Shown in pieces: positions 53,522 to 62,097 of a stretch of DNA of 64,000 bases. A program made the translations under genes and the position numbers. The stretch is from Streptomyces sp. B21-083 (GTDB taxonomy: Bacteria > Actinomycetota > Actinomycetes > Streptomycetales > Streptomycetaceae). The stretch is from contig NZ_JARUND010000001.1 of assembly GCF_036898825.1 (NCBI RefSeq), forward strand, positions 2,108,001-2,172,000. The letters run 5' to 3'. How positions within the stretch are numbered: the stretch's first letter is position 1; the number at the start of each line of letters is the position of its first letter. The notes beneath the pieces are model-generated. The model searched no databases, was not told where the DNA came from, and saw nothing but the letters and a program-made list of their open reading frames with translations.

Positions 53522-54178
53522 TCACGGGACCAGGCCGAGGGCGTGGTCGTAGCGGCTGACGGTGGCGCTCTTCAGGCCCGGCCAGGTGGCGAGTGCGTCG
53601 ACGTGCGCCTGGGCGCTCTCCCACTCGGCGTAGTTGAGGACCCTGCTGCCGTCGGTGCTCAGGTGGAAGTGGGCGGAGATGCCACCGGGGTGCGCGTCCG
53701 GCTCGTTCTCCAGCGCCTCCAGGGCGGCATCGGCCCAGGCGCGCTGCCGGTCCGGGTCGGGTCCCACGAACTCGACGTCGACGACCACGACACACCCGGG
53801 CACCCTCGTGTCACCGTCCCGGACGCTGCTCCGGTAGCGCCGGTACCGGTCGAGCCCCAGCCGCTCGATGTCGGGCACGAGCAGGTCGATCTCGTCGTTG
53901 CGCTCCTGCCGGCGGGTCTTCACGAAGGCCTCGTAGGCCTGCTCGGTCGCCCACTGCGAGTAGTGCATCAGGGCTTCGCCGTCGTGCCCCGTGTAGACGT
54001 GATAACCGATCAGGCCGGCTGCCGGCCAGGGCCGTCGCTGCCAGGTGTCGGCGATGGCCTCCACGGTCTGCCGCTGGCGCAGGGGAGTGTGCACACGCCA
54101 GTGGCTGAAGAACGGGGCACCGACGCGAGGGTCGGTGAGGTCCGGAGGGGTTTCGGTACGACGTGTCATGCCGGTCAT
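53522..54178 (-). CDS. Antibiotic-biosynthesis monooxygenase-fold (ABM) didomain protein
   Basis: A 218-residue protein with two ferredoxin-like ABM-type halves: residues ~20-105 (FFSHWRVHTPLRQRQTVEAIADTW... GHDGEALMHYSQWATEQAYEAF) and ~120-215 (GCVVVVDVEFVGPDPDRQRAW... SRVLNYAEWESAQAHVDAL). Such proteins catalyse quinone formation or, as in JadG/AlpJ/GilOII-type enzymes, oxidative opening of the angucycline B ring. Which applies here cannot be decided. It stands alone between the PucR-type regulator and the polyketide operon, same strand. The start is ATG 54178, although an internal Met at codon 4 is close. Confidence 0.75.
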   Translation of the reverse strand: MTGMTRRTETPPDLTDPRVGAPFFSHWRVHTPLRQRQTVEAIADTWQRRPWPAAGLIGYHVYTGHDGEALMHYSQWATEQAYEAFVKTRRQERNDEIDLLVPDIERLGLDRYRRYRSSVRDGDTRVPGCVVVVDVEFVGPDPDRQRAWADAALEALENEPDAHPGGISAHFHLSTDGSRVLNYAEWESAQAHVDALATWPGLKSATVSRYDHALGLVP

Positions 54179-54442
54179 CCTGCAACCTCGATCCGGTTCA
54201 GGTCAGGCAGCCGATTCGAGCCGCCTGTTCGTGAGACTGCCTGCCCGTCGATGCGGAGTACGTACACGGCGCGTGAACGTGTTTCCGGTACGGGAACGCA
54301 GCCTGGGCCCTGGCACCACCACATCCGCACGCACGCGATCACGCCAGGTCGTGAGCGGCGTCCGACCGCCGCGGTCCACTACGGAAGCAACGACACGCGG
54401 CCTGCCACGCGCCGTCCCGGACGGCGATCAGCGCACACTCCG

Positions 54443-55363
54443 TCACCCCTGCAGAGCCTCGGCGATCATCGCCACCGTGAGCATCTGCGCGCCCCTGCCG
54501 CAGGTCGGGTCGCAGCCGGTGACGTCCTCGATCCGCCTCAGGCGGTAGTCCAGCGTGCTGCGGTGGATGAACATGCTGCGGGCCGCCTTGTTCCTGCTGT
54601 AGTCGGAGTCGACGAAGGCGGTCAACGTCTCCCAGAGGACCTTGTGCGCCCTGAGCGGCCTGATCATCGCCGCCAGGTCGGTCCGCACCTTCTCGTTCAG
54701 CGTGACCGCGTACTCGACCAACACGTCCGACATCGTGTACGCGCCGCTCGGGCGCAGTCCCGCCACCACCAGCCTCAGCACACAGGCCGCTTCGTTGACC
54801 CCATCGACGAGATGGGCTCTGTCCCGTTCGGCCGTCGCGAGCCAGCTCCTGCCGCCGAGACACTGGGTCAGCCGCGTCACCGAGCGTTCGGCGCTGCCCG
54901 GACCGCCGGCCGGGATGAAGAGAACGACGTTGCCGTCCCGGTGCGTCAGCAGTGTGTCCTGCCCCGACACCGAGCACAGCGCGTCCACCTCACGGCCGGG
55001 CTCCGCAAGCCTCACCGCGGCGATCAGGTATCGAGGAGCAAGTCCCCCGAACACGTCCGCGGGCAGCGGACGACCGTCGGCGAGGTCGCCGGCCAGGTCA
55101 CGCGAAGCATCCGTAGTGGTCTTCTGCTGGTATCCGTCGAGGAAGTCCTGCAACAGGCGCCCCCCGGCGCGCACGATGGCGGCCAGCATCGGATCACCTG
55201 CCGCCGCCTTGGTCAGCAGCTCGGCCAGCTCGTCCGGCTCGTTACCGGTCCACTCCCGCCCTGCGGCCCGCACCTTCGCCCGGAAGTCAGCGACCCTGCC
55301 CTCCTCCGGCGTCGAGCTGAACGCCTCGACCCGAGATAACGAGCTGCCTGCCGTTTCCGTCAT
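54443..55363 (-). CDS. PucR/CdaR-type transcriptional regulator with TTA codon
   Basis: A 306-residue regulator with a C-terminal PucR helix-turn-helix (~245-300: LTAFVDSDYSRNKAARSMFIHRSTLDYRLRRIEDVTG). A preceding GGDEF-like regulatory region includes TLLTHRDGNVVLFIPAGG. Leu 9 is encoded by TTA (55337-55339), so bldA should control translation. ATG 55363 follows GAGGTGAG. It lies upstream of the ABM and polyketide genes on the same strand, so it is a candidate regulator of the angucycline part. A short frame ends just before it. Confidence 0.88.
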   Translation of the reverse strand: MTETAGSSLSRVEAFSSTPEEGRVADFRAKVRAAGREWTGNEPDELAELLTKAAAGDPMLAAIVRAGGRLLQDFLDGYQQKTTTDASRDLAGDLADGRPLPADVFGGLAPRYLIAAVRLAEPGREVDALCSVSGQDTLLTHRDGNVVLFIPAGGPGSAERSVTRLTQCLGGRSWLATAERDRAHLVDGVNEAACVLRLVVAGLRPSGAYTMSDVLVEYAVTLNEKVRTDLAAMIRPLRAHKVLWETLTAFVDSDYSRNKAARSMFIHRSTLDYRLRRIEDVTGCDPTCGRGAQMLTVAMIAEALQG

Positions 55364-55371
55364 TTCTCACC

Positions 55372-55566
55372 TCATCTTCCCGCTGGGCCGTGAAGGTCCG
55401 TACACAAAAGGACGTCACCGCTCGAACGGACCTCGTGGGGTTCGCGCGTCAGCCGGACTTTCGGCCAGGAGAGAGAAAGCGACCCGGCACCGGGAGGACC
55501 CACCACAGCCATTGACGACAACGTCGGAAAGAATTCACCCGCCGGAGCAGTGGGGGTTTTCGGCAT
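55372..55566 (-). CDS. Possible 64-residue ORF upstream of the PucR gene
   Basis: ATG 55566 is preceded by GGAGAG, and the stop at 55372-55374 is inside the ribosome site of the PucR-type gene, which would couple the two. The product begins MPKTPTAPAGEFFPTLSSMA and contains GPPGAGS. Codon third positions are not strongly GC (several T and A endings), unlike normal genes here, so it may be non-coding leader. No family recognised. Confidence 0.25.
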   Translation of the reverse strand: MPKTPTAPAGEFFPTLSSMAVVGPPGAGSLSLSWPKVRLTREPHEVRSSGDVLLCTDLHGPAGR

Positions 55567-56005
55567 GACACTCTCCGCTCGCGTCCACGAGGGCGCATCG
55601 GGGCGCGTGGGGGCACTCCGTTCATGGGGATGCTAACACAGCTACTTGAACCTTGTAACATATTACCCGCGGGTTACGGTTTCCCTTATGACTTGAAATC
55701 TACTTCTTCTCCACAGCTACCCAGCAGGCACAAATCCCCCATACAGGGCCTGGATCAGACATCTTGTTCCGCCGGCGCCGCGGTCTCGTAGCTCGTCGAC
55801 CAATGCCATTCCCCGACACATCTCAGGACGAACAAGACGCGAATGCCGCAAAATTTGGAGGGAATTCCGAGGTGGGCGGAAAATGGCGGGACGCGACGGT
55901 GCACCGGTGACAAGGATGAGGGGGCCACCTAGGATGCTTATCCAGTAGGTCCTCACTCTGTATTTCACCGATTACGGTCCTGGCCTGGTCGGATGTACGG
56001 GATGG
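55567..56005. promoter_or_regulatory. AT-richer spacer between PucR and LuxR regulator genes
   Basis: About 440 bp between divergent regulator genes. The stretch 55625-55725 is the most AT-rich part of the neighbourhood and includes ACCCGCGGGT (a 10-bp palindrome) flanked by GTAAC and GTTAC. It probably carries the promoters of both regulators. No convincing gene; a minus-strand frame over 55823-56401 lacks a ribosome site and GC-ending codons. Confidence 0.4.
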
Positions 56006-56398
56006 ATGGGTGACATGGACAATGCTCAGAACGGTTTGAAGAACTGCTCGAACCACTCGGACTGCGCCAGAAATCAGAGTTGCGGTCCAGTGCCTTCCAG
56101 CCCGGTCCGGCTGGTGACAAGAAACCCTGCGGCTCGCGAAGCGTCCGAGCCGGTCGACGGCTGGGGTCTCAGCTCGATTCAGGCCAGGATCCTGGAGGGT
56201 GTTGCGGCCGGATTGTCCAGCGGGCGACTGTCGAGAGAGATGTACCTCAGCTCGAAGACCATTGACTATCACGTCCGCGTCATGTCCGACAAACTGCAGG
56301 CGTCGAATCGTGTCGCGTTGGTTTCGAGGGCGTACGTCCTCAAGATTCTGATAACAGAATCGTGGCCCCCGCGCGTCGCGTGTGACGCCGTGAATTAA
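56006..56398 (+). CDS. Small LuxR-type DNA-binding regulator with Cys-spaced N terminus
   Basis: A 130-residue protein with a GerE/LuxR helix-turn-helix at ~54-115 (LSSIQARILEGVAAGLSSGRLSREMYLSSKTIDYHVRVMSDKL) and no receiver or ATPase domain. The N-terminal ~45 residues contain three evenly spaced Cys (14, 20, 26 in NCSNHSDCARNQSC). Codon use is less GC-biased than neighbours. ATG 56006 or the in-frame ATG three codons later could start it. It sits next to the isoprenoid genes of arm A2, so it may control the prenyl-PABA pathway; inferred from position only. Confidence 0.75.
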   Translation: MGDMDNAQNGLKNCSNHSDCARNQSCGPVPSSPVRLVTRNPAAREASEPVDGWGLSSIQARILEGVAAGLSSGRLSREMYLSSKTIDYHVRVMSDKLQASNRVALVSRAYVLKILITESWPPRVACDAVN

Positions 56399-56554
56399 CA
56401 CGCGCCGGTTCGCGAGATCACCATCCGTATCCTCGCGCGCGACCCGCGTTTCGTGTGCCGTTTCCTGGAAGCCTCCTTTTTCTCACTCCCTCCGGTCGCC
56501 CCGGAGATCAGGTGCCGGCCGACTGCGAGCGCTCGTCGGACCGAGTGCGGCCGG

Positions 56555-57715
56555 TCACGCCTCGGCGTCCTGGACATCCTCGATGTCCACGCCCATCTCC
56601 TCGGCGATGCGTACGGCCTCGGCCAGGAGGGTCTCCACGATCTGTGACTCCGGGACCGTGCGGATCACCTCGCCCTTGACGAAGATCTGGCCCTTGCCGT
56701 TGCCGGCGGCGACGCCGATGTCGGCCTCGCGCGCCTCCCCGGGCCCGTTGACGACACAGCCCATCACCGCCACCCGCAACGGCACCGGGAACCCCTCGAG
56801 CGCCGCGGTGACCCGCTCGGCGAGGGTGTGCACATCGACCTGGGCCCGACCGCAGGACGGACACGACACGATGTCCAGTCCCCGTGGCCGCAGCCCGAGC
56901 GACTCCAGGATCTGCGCGCCGACCTTGACCTCCTCGACCGGTGGTGCGGAGAGCGAGACGCGGATGGTGTCGCCGATGCCCTCCGCCAGCAGCGCGCCGA
57001 ACGCGACCGAGGACTTGATCGTGCCCTGGAACCGGGGTCCCGCCTCGGTCACGCCGAGATGCAGCGGGTAGTCGCACCGGCCGGCGAGCTTGCGGTACGC
57101 CTCGATCATCACCACCGGGTCGTGGTGCTTCACCGAGATCTTCAGGTCGGTGAAGCCGTGCTCCTCGAACAACGAGCACTCCCACAACGCCGACTCCACC
57201 AGCGCCTCCGGGGTGACGCCGCCGTGTTTCCGCAGCAGCCGCTTGTCCAGCGACCCGGCGTTCACGCCGATCCGGATCGAGATGCCCGCGTCCTTGGCCG
57301 CACGGGCGATCGCGCCGACCTGGTCGTCGAACTGGCGGATGTTGCCGGGGTTGACCCGTACCGCGGCGCAGCCGGCGTCGATCGCGGCGAACACGTACTT
57401 CGGCTGGAAGTGGATGTCGGCGATCACCGGGATGCCCGACTTGCGGGCGATCGCCGGCAGCGCCGCCGCGTCGTCCGCCGACGGCACGGCGACCCGTACG
57501 ATCTCGCAGCCCGCCGCGGTGAGCTCGGCGATCTGCCGCAGCGTGGCGTCGATGTCGACGGTGGGCGTGGTGGTCATCGACTGCACCGACACCGGCGCGC
57601 CGTCACCGACCGGCACCGTGCCCACCGTGATCCGGCGGGAGTTCCGCCGCGTGGCCACCGAGAGCGGGACCTCGCCCCTGCGTGGCAAGGGCATTCCCAA
57701 AGCGACGGACGTCAA
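56555..57715 (-). CDS. ispG: 4-hydroxy-3-methylbut-2-enyl diphosphate synthase (cluster copy)
   Basis: MEP-pathway iron-sulfur enzyme producing HMBPP. The 386-residue protein has [46 protein letters not shown] and the cluster Cys in SCPSCGR plus [14 protein letters not shown]. The start is TTG 57715 ([11 protein letters not shown]), preceded by GGAGGA and overlapping the DXS stop as TTGA; the ATG at 57694 is less likely because the conserved LGMP N terminus would be lost. Paired with DXS and near IspH, it raises precursor supply for the prenyl synthase of arm A1. Confidence 0.94.
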   Translation of the reverse strand: MTSVALGMPLPRRGEVPLSVATRRNSRRITVGTVPVGDGAPVSVQSMTTTPTVDIDATLRQIAELTAAGCEIVRVAVPSADDAAALPAIARKSGIPVIADIHFQPKYVFAAIDAGCAAVRVNPGNIRQFDDQVGAIARAAKDAGISIRIGVNAGSLDKRLLRKHGGVTPEALVESALWECSLFEEHGFTDLKISVKHHDPVVMIEAYRKLAGRCDYPLHLGVTEAGPRFQGTIKSSVAFGALLAEGIGDTIRVSLSAPPVEEVKVGAQILESLGLRPRGLDIVSCPSCGRAQVDVHTLAERVTAALEGFPVPLRVAVMGCVVNGPGEAREADIGVAAGNGKGQIFVKGEVIRTVPESQIVETLLAEAVRIAEEMGVDIEDVQDAEA

Positions 57716-59535
57716 TGTTCCTCCTCCGAGTGAACCGGCCAGGTGCCGGGGTCGTCGATGCCCGCGGCCGCCGGTGTGGCGTCGAGGCCGGTCAGCAGTT
57801 CCACCACGACCCTGCTGATGTTCTGCGCGGTCAGCCCGCAGGCGGCGAGCACCTCGGCCCTGGAGCCGTGGCTGAGGAACCGCCTCGGGATGCCGAACTC
57901 GCGCAGTGGGGTACGTACGTCGGCGTCCCGCAGCGCCTGCGCGATCGCGGAACCGACACCGCCCGCGCGGCTGTTGTCCTCGACCGTGATCGCGAGCCGG
58001 TGGCGGCGGGCCAGGTCGGCCAGCGCGGGGTTGACCGGTGTGACCCACCTCGGGTCCACCACCGTCACCCCGATGCCCTGTGCCCGCACACCTTCGGCGA
58101 CCGTGAGCGCGAGCCCCGCCAGCGCACCGACCGCGACGATCAGCACGTCCAGCGAGCCGGAGCGGCGCAGCACGTCAAGCCCGTTGAAGGTGGCGACCGC
58201 CGGCAGGTCTTCGCCGACGGGGCCCTTGGGGAACCGCAGCAGAGTCGGACCTTCGTCCCACGCGACCGCCTCGCCCAGCAGCTCGGCCAGCCGGGTGCCG
58301 TCCCGCGGCGCCGCGATCCGCAGGCCGGGCACGACCTGGAGCACCGAGAGGTCCCACATGCCGTTGTGGCTCGGCCCGTCGTCCCCGGTGACCCCGGACC
58401 GGTCGAGGACGAAGGTGACCGGACGGCGGTGCAACGCCACGTCCATCAGCAGCTGGTCGAGCGCGCGGTTGACGAACGTCGAGTAGATGGCCACCACCGG
58501 GTGCACCCCGCCCATGGACAGCCCGGCGGCCATGGTGACCGCGTGCTGCTCCGCGATGCCGACGTCGATCACCCGGTCCGGGAACCTCCGCTGGAGCGGC
58601 AGCAGTCCGGTCGGCTCGGTCATCGCGGCGGTGATCGCCACCAGGTCCGAGCGCCGCTCGGCCAGCTCGACCAGCGTCGCGCCGAACACCGAGGTGAACG
58701 ACCGGGCCGGCACGCCGAGCGGCTGCCCGGTGCGCGGGTCCATCGGCTTGATCGCGTGCCCCAGGTCCAGGTCGTTGGTCTCGGTGTGCGGATAACCCTT
58801 GCCCTTGGCCGTGATCACGTGCACCACCACCGGTCTGCCCAGCGCGTGGGCGCGGCGCAGGGCCTCCTGAACGGCGGGCAGGTCGTGGCCGTCGACCGGG
58901 CCCAGGTAGGAGAGCCCGAGCTGTTCGAACACGCCGGGAGCGCACCCGGCCCGCAGGTCGGCCAGGTGTTCGGCCAGGCCGCCGACCGTCGGCGCGTAGG
59001 ACCGCTTGTTGTCGTTGAGCACGATGACGAGTGGCCGGTCCGGCCCGCCCGCGATGTTGTTGAGCGCCTCCCAGGCCATGCCGCCGGTCATCGCGCCGTC
59101 GCCGATGACCGCGACGGTCGCCCGGTCGCGTCGGCCGAGGTGGGCGTCCGCCCTGGCCAGCCCGTCCGCGTAGGACAGTGCGGTGGACGCGTGCGAGTTC
59201 TCCACCAGGTCGTGCTCGGACTCCTCCCGGCTCGGGTAGCCGGAGATGCCGCCCGACTTGCGCAGCCGGTCGAACCCGGCCTGGCGGCCCGTGAGGATCT
59301 TGTGCACGTAGGACTGGTGCCCGGTGTCCCACAGCAACCGGTCCCGCGGGGACTCGAACACCGTGTGCAACGCGATGGTCAGCTCCACCACCCCCAGGTT
59401 GGGCCCGAGGTGTCCCCCGGTGGCGGAGACCCGCTCGATCAGGAACGCGCGGATCTCCCCGGCGAGGTCGCGCAGCTCCCCGGCGGTCAGCTCACGCAGC
59501 CGCGCCGGGTCGCGCACGGTTTCCAACAGCGCCAT
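57712..59535 (-). CDS. dxs: 1-deoxy-D-xylulose-5-phosphate synthase (cluster copy)
   Basis: Thiamine-diphosphate enzyme condensing pyruvate and glyceraldehyde-3-phosphate, the flux-controlling step of the MEP pathway. The 607-residue protein has the TPP motif [20 protein letters not shown] near residue 148, the N-terminal [21 protein letters not shown] with its His, and [17 protein letters not shown] in the pyrimidine domain. Slightly shorter than typical housekeeping DXS. It is the first gene of a two-gene operon with ispG (four-base TTGA overlap). A housekeeping copy is expected elsewhere, making this a dedicated supply enzyme. Confidence 0.95.
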   Translation of the reverse strand: MALLETVRDPARLRELTAGELRDLAGEIRAFLIERVSATGGHLGPNLGVVELTIALHTVFESPRDRLLWDTGHQSYVHKILTGRQAGFDRLRKSGGISGYPSREESEHDLVENSHASTALSYADGLARADAHLGRRDRATVAVIGDGAMTGGMAWEALNNIAGGPDRPLVIVLNDNKRSYAPTVGGLAEHLADLRAGCAPGVFEQLGLSYLGPVDGHDLPAVQEALRRAHALGRPVVVHVITAKGKGYPHTETNDLDLGHAIKPMDPRTGQPLGVPARSFTSVFGATLVELAERRSDLVAITAAMTEPTGLLPLQRRFPDRVIDVGIAEQHAVTMAAGLSMGGVHPVVAIYSTFVNRALDQLLMDVALHRRPVTFVLDRSGVTGDDGPSHNGMWDLSVLQVVPGLRIAAPRDGTRLAELLGEAVAWDEGPTLLRFPKGPVGEDLPAVATFNGLDVLRRSGSLDVLIVAVGALAGLALTVAEGVRAQGIGVTVVDPRWVTPVNPALADLARRHRLAITVEDNSRAGGVGSAIAQALRDADVRTPLREFGIPRRFLSHGSRAEVLAACGLTAQNISRVVVELLTGLDATPAAAGIDDPGTWPVHSEEEH

Positions 59536-59678
59536 GTCGAACAGTGCTCCTCACCGGGTGTGGCAGGCGGACGAGGCCGCCCTCTCGGTCAGTTCGGGCT
59601 GCCGGCCCGGCGCGATGCCGGTCCGGCCGAAGGCCTCGGGTACCGGCCGACGCGGGCAAGGACTCTCGTAGGGGTCGC

Positions 59679-59697
59679 CATGAGGGTCACCCTCATG
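59679..59697. promoter_or_regulatory. 19-bp perfect palindrome upstream of dxs
   Basis: CATGAGGGT-C-ACCCTCATG is an exact palindrome with a one-base centre, 144 bp upstream of the dxs start and 128 bp past the ispH stop. The near-zero spacer fits a dimeric repressor or activator site better than a terminator. The rest of this 289-bp spacer shows no gene. Confidence 0.5.
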
Positions 59698-59824
59698 GGG
59701 TGTGGTGGCCTCGGCCGGTGGGACGTGTCCGAGGCGACGGCTGCGCGGTTCGCCGCCGAAGCGCTTTCGCCCACAGAGTCCTCGCGGACGCCATCAGCGA
59801 CAGGGGCCGCCCGGTCTCGACCGG

Positions 59825-60775
59825 TCACGGTGTGTCCGCCACTCCGGTCAGCCGCGCGGGCGGAAAGAACACGATGTCCTCGGTCGCCACCCGTTCTACG
59901 ACCGTGTCCGCGTAACCGAGTTCCGCGAGCCGGTCGAGCAGCTGGTCGACGAGGATCTCCGGCGCGCTCGCCCCGGCACTCACGCCGACCGTGCTCACGC
60001 CGGCCAGCCATGTGGGGTCGAAATGGGTCACGTCCGGCACCAGCTCGGCCCTGCCGCCGAGTCTGCGCGCCACCTCGACCATCCGGATCGAGTTGCTGGA
60101 GTTGGCCGAGCCGACCACCAGCACCAACTCGCACCGGTCCACGATGGCCCTGATGCCGTCCTGGCGGTTCTGGCTGGCGTAACAGATGTCGTCGGTGGCG
60201 GGCCCGCGCAGGCCCGTGAACCGGCGTCGGAGCACGGCGATGATGTCCCTGGTCTCGTCCACCGAGAGCGTGGTCTGGGTGAGGTAGGCGACCGGTGCGT
60301 CGGGGGGAAGGTCCAGCGCCTCCGCGTCGGCGACCGTCTCGACGATGATCGTCCGGTCGGGAGCGTGCCCGAAGGTGCCCTCGACCTCCTCGTGGTCCGC
60401 GTGCCCGACCAGCAGCAACGTACGCCCGTCCCGGGCGAACCGGCGGGCCTCCTGGTGCACCTTGGCCACCAACGGGCAGGTCGCGTCGAGCACGTCCAGC
60501 CCGCGCGCCTCCGCGTTCTGCCGCACCTGCGGGGAGACACCGTGCGCGGAGAAGACACACACCGCGCCCTCCGGCACCTCCTGCTCGGAGTCGACGAACC
60601 GGACACCCCGGCGCTGGAACTCGCGCACCACGTAGTGGTTGTGCACGATCTCCTTGCGGACGTAGATCGGCGCGCCGTGCTGTTCCAGCGCGAGGTCGAT
60701 GATGGCTATCGCCCGGCGCACGCCGGCACACAAACTCCGCGGTTCGGCCAGCAGGACCTGCTTACCGCCACTCAT
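59825..60775 (-). CDS. ispH: 4-hydroxy-3-methylbut-2-enyl diphosphate reductase (cluster copy)
   Basis: Final MEP enzyme giving IPP and DMAPP, with a [4Fe-4S] cluster. The three cluster Cys are present: SLCAGVRRA, LDATCPLVAKVH and DDICYASQNRQ. VFSAHGVSP, TQTTLSVDET and VVGSANSSNS are the family substrate-binding blocks. ATG 60775 (MSGGKQVLLAEPRSL) follows GGAGTGG; the ATG at 60796 adds seven residues. 316 residues is normal. It is read leftwards from the duplicated promoter module at 60852-61066, opposite to the methyltransferase operon. Confidence 0.94.
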   Translation of the reverse strand: MSGGKQVLLAEPRSLCAGVRRAIAIIDLALEQHGAPIYVRKEIVHNHYVVREFQRRGVRFVDSEQEVPEGAVCVFSAHGVSPQVRQNAEARGLDVLDATCPLVAKVHQEARRFARDGRTLLLVGHADHEEVEGTFGHAPDRTIIVETVADAEALDLPPDAPVAYLTQTTLSVDETRDIIAVLRRRFTGLRGPATDDICYASQNRQDGIRAIVDRCELVLVVGSANSSNSIRMVEVARRLGGRAELVPDVTHFDPTWLAGVSTVGVSAGASAPEILVDQLLDRLAELGYADTVVERVATEDIVFFPPARLTGVADTP

Positions 60776-60851
60776 TCCCACTCCGTTCCGTGCCATGGCG
60801 TCCGCGTCGGCACGCCCGGCTTCGCGTTGCCGAACAGGGCATCCACGCCGG

Positions 60852-61066
60852 TCGGTAGAAACCGAGTCCTTCTCAGAAGTCTTGTCCGCCGTCGAGTGCC
60901 GGCTTAATAGCCCGACTCGAACACGGCTTTGGTGTCGCACACAGCGGCTACCAATCCGCAGAATAGTCCAATCCGGGCTCCACGCCGTATCCTTTGGGGT
61001 TTTTCCTAAAGTTGCGCCTGCTCACGCCATGTAGTTGACACGGCCAGGGGTGCCCTCCAGGATGGA
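60852..61066 (+). promoter_or_regulatory. Duplicated divergent promoter module, copy 2
   Basis: Homologous along ~220 bp to 29109-29333. It has the same palindrome-like 20-mer CTTTGGGGTTTTTCCTAAAG (60992-61011), TTGACA at 61035-61040 and AGGATG at 61059-61064 with the identical 18-base spacing. As in copy 1 it lies between a minus-strand gene (here ispH) and a plus-strand gene (methyltransferase, ~100 bp further). The remaining part of the 392-bp gap is leader sequence without an ORF. Confidence 0.75.
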
Positions 61067-61167
61067 ATCCGATAGCCGCCGCCCAATTTCGTGGCGCCCG
61101 CAGATTTCTCCCGACCGAAGCAGGCCATTCACCGACTTCGTCGCATCCGAGTCCTGGAGAAGTGATC

Positions 61168-62097
61168 GTGACAAATCTGGATGAATTATCAGGTTCGACC
61201 CAGACAGCGCTGGACCCTCAGGATGAGGTAAAAATAGTCGGCCAATACTACGACGGAAAGACGGCGAAGCTTGTTCGCAAATACGGACCCGGGCCCAGGA
61301 TTCACTACCACGTAGGTTACTACCCTTCCTCCGAAACGCCGCCTTATGCTCCCGATGTGACGCCGGATGACATTCGCCGCAGCATACGGCTCCACCAAGA
61401 GGGGCTGCTGCGGTACGCGGCCAAGATCTGGGGCGCTGAACACCGGTTGTCGGGGAGAATCCTGGATGTCGGCTGCGGTCTCGGCGGGGGCTCGATCTTC
61501 TGGGCACAGGAATACGGCGCCGACGTGACGGCGGTCACCAATGCACCGGAACACGCGCCGATAGTCAACGGATTCGCGCGCGAATGCGGTTTGGAAGGGA
61601 AGGTCCGAGCACGGGTCTGTGATGCGATGCATCTCCCCTTGGACGGCCCCTACGACGCGGCCGTGGCCATCGAGAGCAGCGGATATTTCAACCGTCCGCA
61701 GTGGTTCGAACGTCTGGCGCGCGTGCTTCGTCCGGGCGGGAGCGTGTGCATCGAGGAGGTATTCACCACCCGCCCGCACGGGGCCGATGTGTGGGCCGAA
61801 TACTTCTACACGAAACCAGCTACGGTGCTTGACTACGTGGAAGCCGCGCGGGCCGCTGGTTTCGAATTGGTCGACGAAATCGACGCCACGTCGGAAACCG
61901 CGCCGTTCTGGGACGAGAGTGCCGCCTGGACGAAGGCGGTACTGGACAGCGACAGCGGTATTTCGCCGGTTGAGCGCAGGCAGCTGAGGATATCGCTGCT
62001 GGCGAACCAGGCGCTCGGCACCGAATGGAAAGCAGGGGGCCTGCGGCTGGGTTTCCTGCGCTTCGAGCTGAAGTCGACGACAGGGAGTGCCTCATGA
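61168..62097 (+). CDS. SAM methyltransferase, candidate prenyl diphosphate C-methyltransferase; TTA codon
   Basis: A 309-residue class I methyltransferase. Start GTG 61168 has GGAGAA at a good distance; GTG 61162 is too close. SAM motif I is RILDVGCGLGGGSIFWAQ (~97-114), followed by ESSGYF and RVLRPGGSVCIEEVF. The N-terminal ~90 residues (VGQYYDGKTAKLVRKYGPGPRIHYHVGYY) resemble geranyl-diphosphate methyltransferases, which hold the prenyl chain with aromatic and charged residues. In benzastatin synthesis such an enzyme methylates C6 of GPP. Leu 7 is TTA (61186-61188), implying bldA control. The 5' end is AT-richer than neighbours. Confidence 0.8.
   Translation: MTNLDELSGSTQTALDPQDEVKIVGQYYDGKTAKLVRKYGPGPRIHYHVGYYPSSETPPYAPDVTPDDIRRSIRLHQEGLLRYAAKIWGAEHRLSGRILDVGCGLGGGSIFWAQEYGADVTAVTNAPEHAPIVNGFARECGLEGKVRARVCDAMHLPLDGPYDAAVAIESSGYFNRPQWFERLARVLRPGGSVCIEEVFTTRPHGADVWAEYFYTKPATVLDYVEAARAAGFELVDEIDATSETAPFWDESAAWTKAVLDSDSGISPVERRQLRISLLANQALGTEWKAGGLRLGFLRFELKSTTGSAS

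Noticed and set aside
53332..53559. Plus-strand ORF starting MSIVTTAAPREGAHSE with a ribosome site
   Set aside because: Quickly becomes low-complexity, contains the palindrome at 53404 and overlaps the ABM gene end; at most a gene relic.
55823..56401. 192-residue minus-strand frame over the LuxR gene
   Set aside because: No GC-ending codon bias, no ribosome site, and antisense to a recognisable LuxR domain.
57716..58048. N-terminal extension of ispG
   Set aside because: Lies inside dxs in another frame; conserved IspG N terminus starts at the TTG at 57715.
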